The notes under the pieces were generated by a model that saw nothing but the letters and a program-made list of their open reading frames with translations, ran no database searches and had not been told where the DNA came from. Shown here piece by piece: positions 1-8,156 of a DNA stretch of 22,338 nucleotides. The DNA comes from JANPCX01 sp046049865 (GTDB lineage: Bacteria; Pseudomonadota; Gammaproteobacteria; Burkholderiales; Burkholderiaceae_C), in assembly GCA_046049865.1 (NCBI GenBank), contig JBJOQO010000054.1, forward strand, positions 1-22,338, written 5' to 3'. Both the position numbers and the translations under genes were made by a program. The stretch's first letter is position 1, and each line of letters opens with the position of its first letter.

Positions 1-1570
1 ACACCTCGCCGGTGTCGGTGTCGCGGTACTCGTGGTCTTGGATCCAGTAGTCGGCGTAGGTGACGTAGCGGTCAAAGATGTTTTGACCGTATTCGCTGTA
101 GCTTTCCAGGTAGGCCGTTTGAATTTCTTTGCCGATGAATTCGGCATAACGCACGGCCAGGTGTTCTTTGATGAAAGCGAGGTACTTCTGCTCAGTCTCA
201 GCGGGGAACTGCTCGCGCTCAATTTGCTGCTCCAGCACGTACATCAAATGCACTGGGTTGGCTGCGACTTCGGTGCTGTCGAAGTTGAACACCTTGGAGA
301 GAATCTTGTAGGCAAACCGCGTGCTGATGCCGCTCATGCCTTCATCGACGCCGGCGTAGTCACGGTACTCCTGGTAGCTCTTGGCGCGGGGGTCGGTGTC
401 CTTCAGGTTTTCACCGTCATAGACCAGCATCTTGGAGTAGAGCGACGAGTTCTCGGGCTCCTTCAAGCGCGTCAAGATGGCGAACTGGCTCATCATCTTC
501 AGCGTGCCGGGCGCACAGGTGGCGGCGGCTAACGAGGAGCCTTTGAGCAGCTTCTCGTAGATGTGCACCTCTTCGCTCACGCGCAAGCAATAGGGCACTT
601 TGACGATGTAAATGCGGTCCAGAAACGCCTCGTTATTCTTGTTGTTGCGAAAGGCTTTCCACTCGCTCTCGTTGCTGTGGGCCAGCACGATGCCATCAAA
701 CGGAATCGCACCGAAGCCTTCCGTGCCCTTGAAGTTGCCTTCCTGGGTGGCTGTGAGCAAGGGGTGCAGCACTTTGATGGGCGCCTTGAACATTTCCACG
801 AATTCAAGCAAGCCCTGGTTGGCCAAACACAGGCCACCCGAGAAACTGTAGGCATCGGGATCGTCTTGCGAAAAACTCTCCAGCTTGCGAATGTCCACCT
901 TGCCCACGAGTGAGCTGATGTCCTGGTTGTTTTCGTCGCCGGGTTCGGTTTTGGCAATGCCCATCTGTTTGAGCACACTTGGGTAACGCTTCACCACCTT
1001 GAACTGGCGGATGTCGCCACCAAACTCTTCCAGGCGTTTCACAGCCCAGGGGCTCAAGATGCGGTTGAGGTAACGGCGCGGAATGCCGTACTCTTTTTCC
1101 AGGATGGGGCCGTCTTCCGCCGCGTCGAACAAACCCAGCGGTGATTCGTTCACGGGTGAGCCCTTGATGGCGTAGAAGGGCACCTCCTGCATCAGCGACT
1201 TCAGCCGCTCGGCAATCGAACTCTTGCCGCCACCCACCGGCCCCAGCAGATAGAGGATTTGTTTTTTCTCTTCCAGGCCCTGCGCGGCATGCCGGAAGTA
1301 AGACACCACCTGCTCAATGGCGTCTTCCATGCCGTAGAACTCGGCAAAGGCGGGGTAGATCTTGATGACCTTGTTGGCAAAGAGCCTGGACAGGCGCTGG
1401 TCGTTGCGTGTGTCGATGGTTTGCGGCTCGCCGATGGCCTTGAGCATGCGCTCGGCGGCGGTGGCATAAGCGACCGGGTTGCGCTTGCACTCGTTCAGGT
1501 AGTCCTCGAGTGAGAGTTCTTCTTCGCGCGTGCGCTCGTAACGGGCTTTGAGATGGCTGATGACGTCCAT
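1..1570 (-). CDS. prkA: PrkA/YeaG-type serine protein kinase, 3' end outside the window
   Basis: The minus frame opens at an ATG (1568-1570) and stays open to the window edge, giving 523 residues of a family usually near 640. It begins MDVISHLKARYERTREEELS. A P-loop, GPVGGGKSS, lies at about residues 110-118, within the AAA-type N-terminal domain typical of PrkA; the C-terminal kinase-like domain is partly present and runs off the edge. An AGGAG ribosome-binding site at 1577-1581 sits 6 nt before the start and decides it. PrkA-family proteins are cytoplasmic stress and stationary-phase kinases (E. coli YeaG, B. subtilis PrkA). They are commonly followed by a YeaH/DUF444 gene and a SpoVR gene, which would lie beyond base 1 and cannot be seen here. 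Identification is firm; its targets in this organism are unknown. Confidence 0.95.
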   Translation of the reverse strand, partial: MDVISHLKARYERTREEELSLEDYLNECKRNPVAYATAAERMLKAIGEPQTIDTRNDQRLSRLFANKVIKIYPAFAEFYGMEDAIEQVVSYFRHAAQGLEEKKQILYLLGPVGGGKSSIAERLKSLMQEVPFYAIKGSPVNESPLGLFDAAEDGPILEKEYGIPRRYLNRILSPWAVKRLEEFGGDIRQFKVVKRYPSVLKQMGIAKTEPGDENNQDISSLVGKVDIRKLESFSQDDPDAYSFSGGLCLANQGLLEFVEMFKAPIKVLHPLLTATQEGNFKGTEGFGAIPFDGIVLAHSNESEWKAFRNNKNNEAFLDRIYIVKVPYCLRVSEEVHIYEKLLKGSSLAAATCAPGTLKMMSQFAILTRLKEPENSSLYSKMLVYDGENLKDTDPRAKSYQEYRDYAGVDEGMSGISTRFAYKILSKVFNFDSTEVAANPVHLMYVLEQQIEREQFPAETEQKYLAFIKEHLAVRYAEFIGKEIQTAYLESYSEYGQNIFDRYVTYADYWIQDHEYRDTDTGEV

Positions 1571-1633
1571 GCTGATCTCCTAGGGTTCAAGGAGGCGCAA
1601 AACAAACCGTTGCCGGTTCGCTTAGCGTCTGGG

Positions 1634-1675
1634 GAAGTTCTGATGAAACCCCTCAAGGCTCCATCAGAGCTTTCC
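1634..1675 (-). promoter_or_regulatory. Inverted repeat in the prkA 5' leader
   Basis: In the 265-bp gap between prkA and parB, TCTGATG (1639-1645) and CATCAGA (1662-1668) form a perfect 7-bp inverted repeat. It extends with GGAA/TTTCC flanks and mismatches to about 1634-1675. It lies some 65 bp upstream of the prkA start codon. There is no T-tract on either side, so it does not look like an intrinsic terminator. It could be an mRNA leader hairpin or a regulator site. I see no convincing terminator for parB and no other gene in the gap. Confidence 0.35.
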
Positions 1676-1835
1676 TGAATCAACACACAGTGGCATCAAT
1701 ACGCGTTTGTAGCATCTCCTATTGCAACCAATTCAATGCCGAGAGGAGCAGCAAAAAACGGGCCTAATTCAAAAACATGTCCTGCCGCACCTGTTACTGA
1801 GTCCCATCTCGATCCTGAAGTTCCACAACAATTGC

Positions 1836-2741
1836 TCAGGTCGAACCCAGCCCCAACTTTTCCAAGAGTCCATTGAGCTCGTCGAGCGAGCCAAATGCAA
1901 TGGCGACTTCACCTTGTTCGCCACGTTTTGTGCGCTTCTTCACACGGATTTCAACAGCTGCCGTCAAAGCGTCGGACAAGGTGGCCTCAATGCGCAACAA
2001 GTCGCGTGATTTGGCGGCCGTATTGCGGGCCAAGGTTTTCTGCTTTGCCGACGGCGCTTGCCTCGCCACCAGCTTCTCGGCCTCGCGCACACTGAGTTTT
2101 TTGGCGACGATTTCCGTCGCACTCAAGATTTGCTGCGCCCCATCCAGGGGCAGCAGCGCACGTGCGTGGCCCATGTCCAAGTCACCGGCCATCAGCATGC
2201 CCTGAACGGGTTCGGCCAGTTGCAACAGGCGCAGCAAATTGCTCGCGGCGCTGCGCGAGCGTCCCACGGCTTGGGCGGCTTGTTCATGCGTCAGTCCAAA
2301 TTCCTCAGTGAGGCGCTTCAAACCCTGAGCCTCTTCCAGCGGATTCAGGTCTTCCCGCTGGATGTTTTCAATCAGCGCCATGGCGGCGGCGGCCTCGTCA
2401 GGCACATCTTTGACGAGTACCGGCACTTCATCCAGACCGGCCAATTTGGCCGCGCGTGAACGACGCTCGCCCGCGATGATTTCGTAAACCCCACTACTGA
2501 GTGGCCGCACCAAAATGGGTTGCATGATGCCCTGGGCCTTGATGCTCTCGGCCAGCTCATACAGCGAGCCTTCGTCCATGCGTGTGCGCGGCTGGTACTT
2601 ACCAGGGCGCAGTTGACTCAGCTTGAGGCTGGAGGGCGAACGATTGACATCCGTCGCTGAGACCGGCGCAACATCTTTGACTTTCGGGCCGAGCAATGCT
2701 TCGAGGCCCAGGCCGAGGCCTTTGGGTTTCTTGGTGACCAT
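1836..2741 (-). CDS. parB: Chromosome-partitioning protein ParB
   Basis: This 301-residue ParB/Spo0J-family protein binds parS and, in the family, acts as a CTP-dependent DNA clamp that loads condensin and stimulates ParA. The N-terminus MVTKKPKGLGLGLEALLG is the family's usual ParA-contacting start. It is followed by PRTRM (about 51-55), the CTP-binding GERRSRA (91-97), ENIQREDLNPLEEA (about 125-138), then a helix-turn-helix around 150-175 and a C-terminal dimerisation part. I chose the ATG at 2741; an in-frame TTG at 2771 would add ten unconserved residues. No clear Shine-Dalgarno precedes the ATG. parA lies 4.6 kb upstream rather than adjacent, with five genes between. Three parS-like sites occur in rsmG and mnmG. 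Confidence 0.97.
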   Translation of the reverse strand: MVTKKPKGLGLGLEALLGPKVKDVAPVSATDVNRSPSSLKLSQLRPGKYQPRTRMDEGSLYELAESIKAQGIMQPILVRPLSSGVYEIIAGERRSRAAKLAGLDEVPVLVKDVPDEAAAAMALIENIQREDLNPLEEAQGLKRLTEEFGLTHEQAAQAVGRSRSAASNLLRLLQLAEPVQGMLMAGDLDMGHARALLPLDGAQQILSATEIVAKKLSVREAEKLVARQAPSAKQKTLARNTAAKSRDLLRIEATLSDALTAAVEIRVKKRTKRGEQGEVAIAFGSLDELNGLLEKLGLGST

Positions 2742-2842
2742 GGGGGGATTGTCGGTGATTCGACCTCGCAAGCCATCAGGAACACCATATCCAAGGGGTT
2801 GCTGGCTTCGTCACTCTGATGCACTTTAAACCGTGCCCGTCC

Positions 2843-3238
2843 CTAAGTAGCATGCTGGTAGCGGTATTCCTGGGTCCTTCCACCGTACCCATACGCCGCT
2901 GCACGAACATCTTCAATATGGATGTAACTTTCCTGGTGAAGATCGCCGAGCAGCCGCGCAAAGGCCTCGAAAGCCTCGCGGATGTACTGTTCTTTTTCGG
3001 CCTTGGTATTGGTCTCGTCGGTGATTTTGATGTCGAAGTAAAAGCTGCGCTTGCCCTGCTGAGACAGCGGCACCCCCGCAACGATCCAGCAATCGGGGCT
3101 CACGTAGTCAATGGTTATGGCCATCAACTCCGGTTTCTTTTTCAGGACTCTGGAGGTCAATTCGATCAGCGTCTGCGCCACTTGGGCGGTGAGCTCGGTG
3201 GATTTTTCGGCGGCGATCTTGACGTTGAGAATGGGCAT
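2843..3238 (-). CDS. Tautomerase-superfamily protein (4-oxalocrotonate tautomerase/MIF-like)
   Basis: The 131-residue protein begins M-P-I-L-N-V. After Met removal it would expose Pro1, the catalytic base of the tautomerase superfamily. The beta-alpha-beta pattern appears twice (about 1-60 and 62-120), with HIEDVRAAAYGYGG near the C-terminus. This length fits MIF/MSAD-like single-chain members rather than the 60-residue 4-OT subunits. A good AGGAG ribosome-binding site lies about 10 nt before the ATG at 3238. A 16-bp sequence (3255-3270) just upstream is repeated exactly in front of the adjacent marR-type gene, so this gene is probably controlled by that MarR regulator. Family substrates are enol/keto acids from aromatic degradation or dehalogenation; the substrate here cannot be read. 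Confidence 0.85.
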   Translation of the reverse strand: MPILNVKIAAEKSTELTAQVAQTLIELTSRVLKKKPELMAITIDYVSPDCWIVAGVPLSQQGKRSFYFDIKITDETNTKAEKEQYIREAFEAFARLLGDLHQESYIHIEDVRAAAYGYGGRTQEYRYQHAT

Positions 3239-3254
3239 GATGAAATACTCCTGT

Positions 3255-3270
3255 GGTTAGCTATGCAACT
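3255..3270 (-). promoter_or_regulatory. Putative MarR operator upstream of the tautomerase gene
   Basis: GGTTAGCTATGCAACT here is identical over 16 bp to 3728-3743 upstream of the marR-type gene, followed by similar A/T-rich bases. The core GTTAGCTATGCAAC is an imperfect palindrome with outer GTT/AAC arms, as expected for a dimeric winged-helix regulator. It ends about 16 bp before the tautomerase start codon, so bound protein would overlap the transcription start. The function is inferred from repetition and position. Confidence 0.6.
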
Positions 3271-3289
3271 ATTTAACTCGGCAATGGAC

Positions 3290-3706
3290 TCATTCAAGGG
3301 CTGAGCGCACACTTTTCACACGCTGAACAAGCTCTTCAAAGACTTGCGGCCCCAGGCGCTTTTTCAACCGTACCGTTGCCTTGGCACCGGCCTCGTTCAG
3401 CGCCGGGCCCAGTTCGACGGCACGCGGCGTGGCGTAGATGGCCACTTGGCGACCATCTTCTTTGCACGCCTGACGAACGACCAACTGCTTGGCGGCCAAC
3501 CCATCCAGCGCACGCGTCGCGGTAGGCCGCGAAATGGCCAGCGCGTCCGCAAGCTCTGACTGAACCTGGCCCGGTTTTGCGACCACCGCTCGCAACAGAA
3601 AAGCCTGCGGCGGCGTGAGGTCAAATGCCTTGAACGCCAGCGCCCATTCCTGCTCCAGTCGACGCGCCAATGCCGCAGTATTGAAGTACATGCAGTGATC
3701 AAACAT
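3290..3706 (-). CDS. MarR-family transcriptional regulator
   Basis: The 138-residue protein has the MarR winged-helix layout: an N-terminal dimerisation helix (about 8-27), DLTPPQAFLLRAVV (about 29-42), the DNA-recognition helix in ALAISRPTATRALDGLAAK (about 55-73), a wing around KEDGRQVAIYATPRA (about 82-96), and C-terminal helices. The start is the ATG at 3706; no strong Shine-Dalgarno is seen. It lies 51 bp upstream of the tautomerase gene on the same strand. Both genes carry the same 16-bp upstream element, which argues for autoregulation plus control of the tautomerase. The ligand is not predictable, but phenolic acids are common for this family. Confidence 0.92.
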   Translation of the reverse strand: MFDHCMYFNTAALARRLEQEWALAFKAFDLTPPQAFLLRAVVAKPGQVQSELADALAISRPTATRALDGLAAKQLVVRQACKEDGRQVAIYATPRAVELGPALNEAGAKATVRLKKRLGPQVFEELVQRVKSVRSALE

Positions 3707-3727
3707 AGCCGAATGCTAGTCGAACTT

Positions 3728-3743
3728 GGTTAGCTATGCAACT
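3728..3743 (-). promoter_or_regulatory. Putative MarR operator upstream of the marR-type gene
   Basis: This is the second exact copy of GGTTAGCTATGCAACT, centred about 30 bp before the regulator's ATG at 3706. On the minus strand it reads AGTTGCATAGCTAACC. This position is typical of MarR autorepression. The match to 3255-3270 is exact, so chance is unlikely; the function is inferred. Confidence 0.6.
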
Positions 3744-3774
3744 GTTTTATCCGGCGCCATGCTTCTTTCGGCCA

Positions 3775-4350
3775 TCAAACCTCCCTCCCGAGCCGAGCCG
3801 ACCACTGCACCAGCCGGGTCTGGCCTTCGGTCCAATCGCCCAAACCAGAGTCGCCATTGATGTGCCCGCAAACGCCTATGTTTTCGAAACTGCTGCCCCA
3901 ATCCCGTGCAAGGCCCTCGGCGCGTTCAAGCGCGCAATAGGGATCGTCGCTGCTGGCAAGCACCCTGCTGGCAAAGGGCAACTTGCTGCGCACCATGGGA
4001 CGCCAATTGAAAAGGTTGGGCGGCATGTCCTCTCGTTCGGTGTCCGGCGGAGCTACAAGCAAAGCCGCGACCACGCGGGCCGTGTGTTGCGAGTGCGCGG
4101 CCCAGGCGGCCACCAATTGGCAGCCCAGGCTGTGAGCCACGAGCACCACGGGTGCGTCTTGTTGTTGTATCACCTCGTCCAGCCGAGCCATCCAGTCGCC
4201 CCGGCGCGGCCAGGTCCAGTCGTCTTGTTCGACGCGGGTGTAGCCATGCAAGGCCTCCCAGCGGCTTTGCCAGTGGGCGGCGTCGGAGTTCAACCAGCCT
4301 GGCAACAGCAGGACACGGGGGTTTTGTGGGTAGGGAAATACGTCAGTCAT
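3775..4350 (-). CDS. RBBP9/YdeN-type alpha/beta hydrolase
   Basis: This 191-residue small serine hydrolase is of the RBBP9/YdeN type. The oxyanion/core strand VLLLPGW lies at about 13-19. The nucleophile motif AHSLG places Ser at about residue 74. The acid is probably the Asp in LASSDDPYC, and the catalytic His is in GHINGDSGLGDW near the C-terminus. I chose ATG 4350 (MTDVFPYPQN), because the 12 extra codons from 4386 show no family features. It is transcribed away from argC, with only 82 bp between the two start codons. Proteins of this family often sit near parA/parB in Comamonadaceae (recalled, not checked). The substrate is unknown. Confidence 0.88.
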   Translation of the reverse strand: MTDVFPYPQNPRVLLLPGWLNSDAAHWQSRWEALHGYTRVEQDDWTWPRRGDWMARLDEVIQQQDAPVVLVAHSLGCQLVAAWAAHSQHTARVVAALLVAPPDTEREDMPPNLFNWRPMVRSKLPFASRVLASSDDPYCALERAEGLARDWGSSFENIGVCGHINGDSGLGDWTEGQTRLVQWSARLGREV

Positions 4351-4432
4351 GGGGTTGGGGTGCCTCTGCAATACCCTTCGCGGCACCCTAGCTTATCCTT
4401 CACTTCTCACACAGAACAGCAAAGAGGTTGAC

Positions 4433-5374
4433 ATGGTTTACAAAGTTTTTGTCGATGGTCAAGAGGGCACCACCGGCTTGCGCATTCATGAGTATCTCGC
4501 GCAGCGCCCTGACATTGAAGTGCTGAAGATTGATGCAGACAAACGCAAAGACCCGTCAGAGCGCGCACGCCTGCTCAACGCGGCTGACGTGGCCTTTTTG
4601 TGCCTGCCCGACGCCGCCTCGCGCGAAGCGGCCAGCATGATCACCAATACCAACACCTGCTTGATCGACGCCAGCACCGCCCACCGCACAGTCGCCGGTT
4701 GGGCCTTTGGCCTGCCAGAGTTGGCCCCTGGCCAGCGAGAGCTGCTGCGCCACAGCAAACGCATCGCCAACCCCGGTTGCCACGCCAGCGCCTTCATTGT
4801 GTTGCTGCGCCCCTTGGTCGATGCGGGATTGGTGCCACGCGATCTCCTGGTGTCGGCCACATCCATCACCGGCTACTCGGGGGGTGGCAAAAGCATGATC
4901 GCGCAGTACGAAGCGGGGGGCGATGCCAAGTTGCAGTCGCCTCGCCCCTATGGTTTGACCTTGGCGCACAAACATTTGCCCGAGATGAAAACCCACACCG
5001 GTTTGATGCACGCGCCGCTGTTCATGCCCATCGTGGGCAATTTCTACAAAGGCCTGGCGGTGACCGTGCCCTTGCACTTGTCGCAACTGCCTGCTGGCAC
5101 CACAGCCGAATCCCTGCACTCCGCGCTGTCAGCGCGATATGCGGCCGAGCCCTTCATCAACGTCAAACCACTGCGCGATCCTGCTGTGCTGGAAAGCGGC
5201 TTTTATGACGCACAAGCCTGCAACGACACCAACCGCGTGGACATCCATGTTTTTGCCAACGATACCCAGGTGCTGCTGATGGCCTGCCTGGACAACCTCG
5301 GCAAGGGGGCCAGCGGTGCGGCGGTGCAGTCGATGAATGTGCACTTGGGTTTGGATGAGGCGTTGGGGCTGTAA
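4433..5374 (+). CDS. argC: N-acetyl-gamma-glutamyl-phosphate reductase (short, type 2)
   Basis: This enzyme reduces N-acetylglutamyl-phosphate to the semialdehyde with NADPH, the third step of arginine synthesis. The product has 313 residues and resembles the short ArgC class. The N-terminal nucleotide-binding start is VFVDGQEGTTGLRIHEYL; the catalytic Cys lies in NPGCHASA (about residue 116), followed by ITGYSGGGKSM and HKHLPEM, which carries the conserved His. The ATG at 4433 is preceded by AAAGAGG (4421-4427); an upstream in-frame start at 4349 would overlap the divergent hydrolase and is unlikely. No other arg gene is nearby. It is the only plus-strand gene between mnmG and prkA. It converges on the radical SAM gene with 18 bp between stops. 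Confidence 0.95.
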   Translation: MVYKVFVDGQEGTTGLRIHEYLAQRPDIEVLKIDADKRKDPSERARLLNAADVAFLCLPDAASREAASMITNTNTCLIDASTAHRTVAGWAFGLPELAPGQRELLRHSKRIANPGCHASAFIVLLRPLVDAGLVPRDLLVSATSITGYSGGGKSMIAQYEAGGDAKLQSPRPYGLTLAHKHLPEMKTHTGLMHAPLFMPIVGNFYKGLAVTVPLHLSQLPAGTTAESLHSALSARYAAEPFINVKPLRDPAVLESGFYDAQACNDTNRVDIHVFANDTQVLLMACLDNLGKGASGAAVQSMNVHLGLDEALGL

Positions 5375-5392
5375 ACACATCCCCACCGTCCA

Positions 5393-7303
5393 TCAAGCCG
5401 TGGTCGCCAACGCCCTTGTTATGCGGTGCCGGTGCACAGTGGTTTTAGGCACCGGCATTTGAAACCAGCTGCGCACGTCTTCTTCCAGCCCGATGCCGTG
5501 CATGTAGTTGTAGAGGGCTTTTTTCAGGGCCCGGCCCAGGGCGTCGTGGTCAACCCCGGTTGGATCAACGAAACCGACATCGTTTTGCGCGAATGACACC
5601 GCAGGCAAGGGCAGCAAGGTGACACCATAGTCTTGCGGGTTCTTGCCCACAGGAGAGTGCACGGTACAAGCAAAGCGGTGGAAAAAACCGGACTGGATAC
5701 AGCCGTTTTCAAACAGTTGGCGCACATACTCCAGCGCGTCCACGGTGTCTTGTACTGTCTGCGTGGGAAAGCCGTACATCAGATAGGCATGGACCAAGAT
5801 GCCCGCGTCCGAAAAACCTTTGGTAACACGCGCCACCTGTTCCACCGACACGCCTTTTTTCATCAGTTGCAGCAGACGATCAGAGGCCACTTCGAGCCCA
5901 CCCGAAATGGCAATGCAGCCGCTGTCGGCCAGTTGTTGGCACAACTCGGAGCTGAACGATTTTTCGAAACGGATGTTGCCCCACCAGGAGATGGACAACT
6001 GGCGCCGGATCAATTCGGCGGACAAGGTTTTTAAGGCTTTGGGGGGTGCGGCTTCGTCAACGAAATGAAATCCGGTTTGCCCGGTTTCTTTCACGATGGA
6101 CTCGATGCGGTCCACGAGCACCGCCGCCGACGCGCCTTCGTAGCGCGAAATGTAGTCCAGGCTCACATCACAGAAGCTGCATTTTTTCCAGTAGCAACCA
6201 TGGGCGACGGTGAGCTTGTTCCAGCGGCCGTCTGACCACAGACGGTGCATGGGGTTGAGCATGTCCAGCAACGACAGGTACTGGTCCAGGGGCAGGCCAT
6301 CCCAGGTGGGTGTGCCGACCTCGGCGAAAGCAATGTCCGGCTCGACCAGGTTGATGTAACGCACGGCCTGTGTATCAGCGTCACGCACATAGGTGCGGAC
6401 AAGGCGCTGCTGTGAGCGTTTGCCTTGCAGGTGCTCGAGCAGAGCGAGCAGGGGGCGCTCACCGGCATCGAGGGTCACATAGTCAAAGTAGTCGAAGACG
6501 CGGGGCTCACTGAGTTCGCGCAATTCAGTGTTGACGAAACCGCCGCCCAAGCCCAATCGGATGTGGGGGTGCGCTGTTTTAATGGCCTGTGCAATGCGGA
6601 AAGCAGCGTAGACGGAACCCGGAAAGGGTGTTGAGACCAGCACCAAGGTGGGAGCGTGTTTTTCAATCGCCGCCAAGGTGAGCGCCACCAAGGTTTCATC
6701 CACCAGATTCAGCGGTGCGGCCAAAGCGGCCGCCAACGGATCGAAGGTGGGCTGGCTTTGCGCCAGGGACTCGGCATAACGCACGAACTCGAAACGTGGG
6801 TCGATGGCGTCGCGCAGCACGTCGGCCAGGTCGTTGAGGTAGAGCGTGGCCAGGTGACGGGCGCGGTCTTGCACGCCCAATGCGCCAAACGCCCAGGCCA
6901 AAGGATCGCCACCCTCGTCGTCCACATAGACATCGAGCGAAGCAAAACGTGGGCCTTCGGGCAAGAAGCTGCGGCCGGCGATGCGGTGGGCTATTGTTGA
7001 ATCTCGCCCTTGCGAAAAAGCGATGGTGGGCGTGATGGTGGCCAGGTAGCGGTCGAACTGGGCCATGAAGGCCTGCACCCGCGGGCTACGCTGTTTCTCG
7101 GGCAAAACCTCGATTTGGGCGTGCACCTTCTCCAAACCCGGCAGCGACAACAAGGTGAGCACCAAAGCCAAGGCCAAGTCTTCTTGGACCGCATCCACAC
7201 CGCGCGAACGCAAAAAACCAGTGAGGTAGGCGGTAGACGGATAGGGTGTGTTGAGCTGCGTCATCGGCGGGATGACGGACAGGACACGGAAGGGGCTCGT
7301 CAC
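5393..7303 (-). CDS. B12-binding-domain radical SAM protein of unknown function
   Basis: The 636-residue protein has two parts. The N-terminal half ends in a Rossmann-like, B12-domain-type segment: TLVLVSTPFPGSVYAAFRI, then LGLGGGFVNTEL and VTLDAGERPLLALLEHL. I do not see the classical DxHxxG cobalamin motif. The radical SAM core follows, with its cluster motif in AHGCYWKKCSFCDVS. The cysteines (about 370, 375, 378) are spaced C-x4-C-x2-C rather than C-x3-C-x2-C. After it come HFVDEAAPPKAL and the barrel segment GLEVASDRLLQLMKKGVS. The start is GTG 7303, 58 bp after parA, so it may be read through from the mnmG-parA transcript. The reaction is unknown. Confidence 0.85.
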   Translation of the reverse strand: MTSPFRVLSVIPPMTQLNTPYPSTAYLTGFLRSRGVDAVQEDLALALVLTLLSLPGLEKVHAQIEVLPEKQRSPRVQAFMAQFDRYLATITPTIAFSQGRDSTIAHRIAGRSFLPEGPRFASLDVYVDDEGGDPLAWAFGALGVQDRARHLATLYLNDLADVLRDAIDPRFEFVRYAESLAQSQPTFDPLAAALAAPLNLVDETLVALTLAAIEKHAPTLVLVSTPFPGSVYAAFRIAQAIKTAHPHIRLGLGGGFVNTELRELSEPRVFDYFDYVTLDAGERPLLALLEHLQGKRSQQRLVRTYVRDADTQAVRYINLVEPDIAFAEVGTPTWDGLPLDQYLSLLDMLNPMHRLWSDGRWNKLTVAHGCYWKKCSFCDVSLDYISRYEGASAAVLVDRIESIVKETGQTGFHFVDEAAPPKALKTLSAELIRRQLSISWWGNIRFEKSFSSELCQQLADSGCIAISGGLEVASDRLLQLMKKGVSVEQVARVTKGFSDAGILVHAYLMYGFPTQTVQDTVDALEYVRQLFENGCIQSGFFHRFACTVHSPVGKNPQDYGVTLLPLPAVSFAQNDVGFVDPTGVDHDALGRALKKALYNYMHGIGLEEDVRSWFQMPVPKTTVHRHRITRALATTA

Positions 7304-7361
7304 TCAGAGACTCTCAAATAAAGACTGATGCCGATAGTGTGCGCACACAACACCAACCCCA

Positions 7362-8135
7362 TCAAGGTTTGGGCCCCAAGCGCTCCACCATCTCAGCCGC
7401 AAACTCGACAAAAGCCTGCGCCCCTTTGGACGCCGGGTCAAACACCACTCCAGGCAAACCATAACTCGGTGCTTCGGCCAAACGCACATTCCGCGGGATG
7501 ACGGTGTTGAACACCTTGTCATCAAAATGCGCTTTGAGCTGATCGCTGACCTGCTGCTGCAAAGTGATGCGGGGGTCGAACATGACCCGCAAGAGACCGA
7601 TGATTTCCAGCTTGGGGTTGAGGTTGGCATGCACCTGTTTGATGGTGTTGACCAGATCGCTCAGCCCTTCAAGCGCAAAGTACTCGCACTGCATGGGCAC
7701 CACCACGCCGTGGGCGCTGCACAGGCCGTTCAGGGTGAGCATGCTCAAACTGGGTGGACAGTCGATGAGCACGAAATCGTATTCAGCATCTACCGCTTCC
7801 AGCGCGGTTTTGAGTCGCTGGTCGCGGCGCTCCAGGTGCACCAACTCCACCTCGGCGCCAGCCAAATCACGGCTGGCGCCTAAGAGGTCGTAGCCTGCTT
7901 TGTCGGCCTTTTGACGCGCTTCCGCGATGGAGGCGTTTTCCAACAGCACGTCGTACACCGTCAGCTCCAGGGCGCGTTTGTCCACACCCGAGCCCATGGT
8001 GGCATTGCCTTGCGGGTCCAGGTCGACCACCAACACACGTTGACCAATGCGAGCCAGACCCGCACCCAAATTCACCGTGGTGGTGGTTTTGCCTACGCCA
8101 CCTTTTTGGTTGGCAATGCAGAAAATTCGGGCCAT
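7362..8135 (-). CDS. parA: Chromosome-partitioning ATPase ParA (Soj)
   Basis: This 257-residue Walker-type ATPase has the deviant P-loop KGGVGKTTT at about residues 10-18, the switch I region DLDPQGNAT (about 38-46), and the Walker B-like segment YDFVLIDCPPSLSMLT. The fold is complete and ends in VERLGPKP. ParA binds nucleoid DNA as an ATP dimer and moves ParB-parS complexes. It starts at ATG 8135, 21 bp after the LysE-type gene, and appears to belong to one transcript with mnmG, rsmG and the exporter. The expected downstream partner parB does not follow; it lies beyond the radical SAM, hydrolase, MarR and tautomerase genes. There is no N-terminal DNA-binding extension, so this is the chromosomal, not the plasmid type Ia, form. 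Confidence 0.97.
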   Translation of the reverse strand: MARIFCIANQKGGVGKTTTTVNLGAGLARIGQRVLVVDLDPQGNATMGSGVDKRALELTVYDVLLENASIAEARQKADKAGYDLLGASRDLAGAEVELVHLERRDQRLKTALEAVDAEYDFVLIDCPPSLSMLTLNGLCSAHGVVVPMQCEYFALEGLSDLVNTIKQVHANLNPKLEIIGLLRVMFDPRITLQQQVSDQLKAHFDDKVFNTVIPRNVRLAEAPSYGLPGVVFDPASKGAQAFVEFAAEMVERLGPKP

Positions 8136-8156
8136 GCGCTTGGATCGTTTGGAAAG

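Noticed and set aside
4380..4432. Possible DnaA box (CTTATCCTT near 4391)
   Set aside because: It is a single weak match to TTATCCACA with no cluster, no AT-rich unwinding region and no dnaA nearby, so no origin is called.
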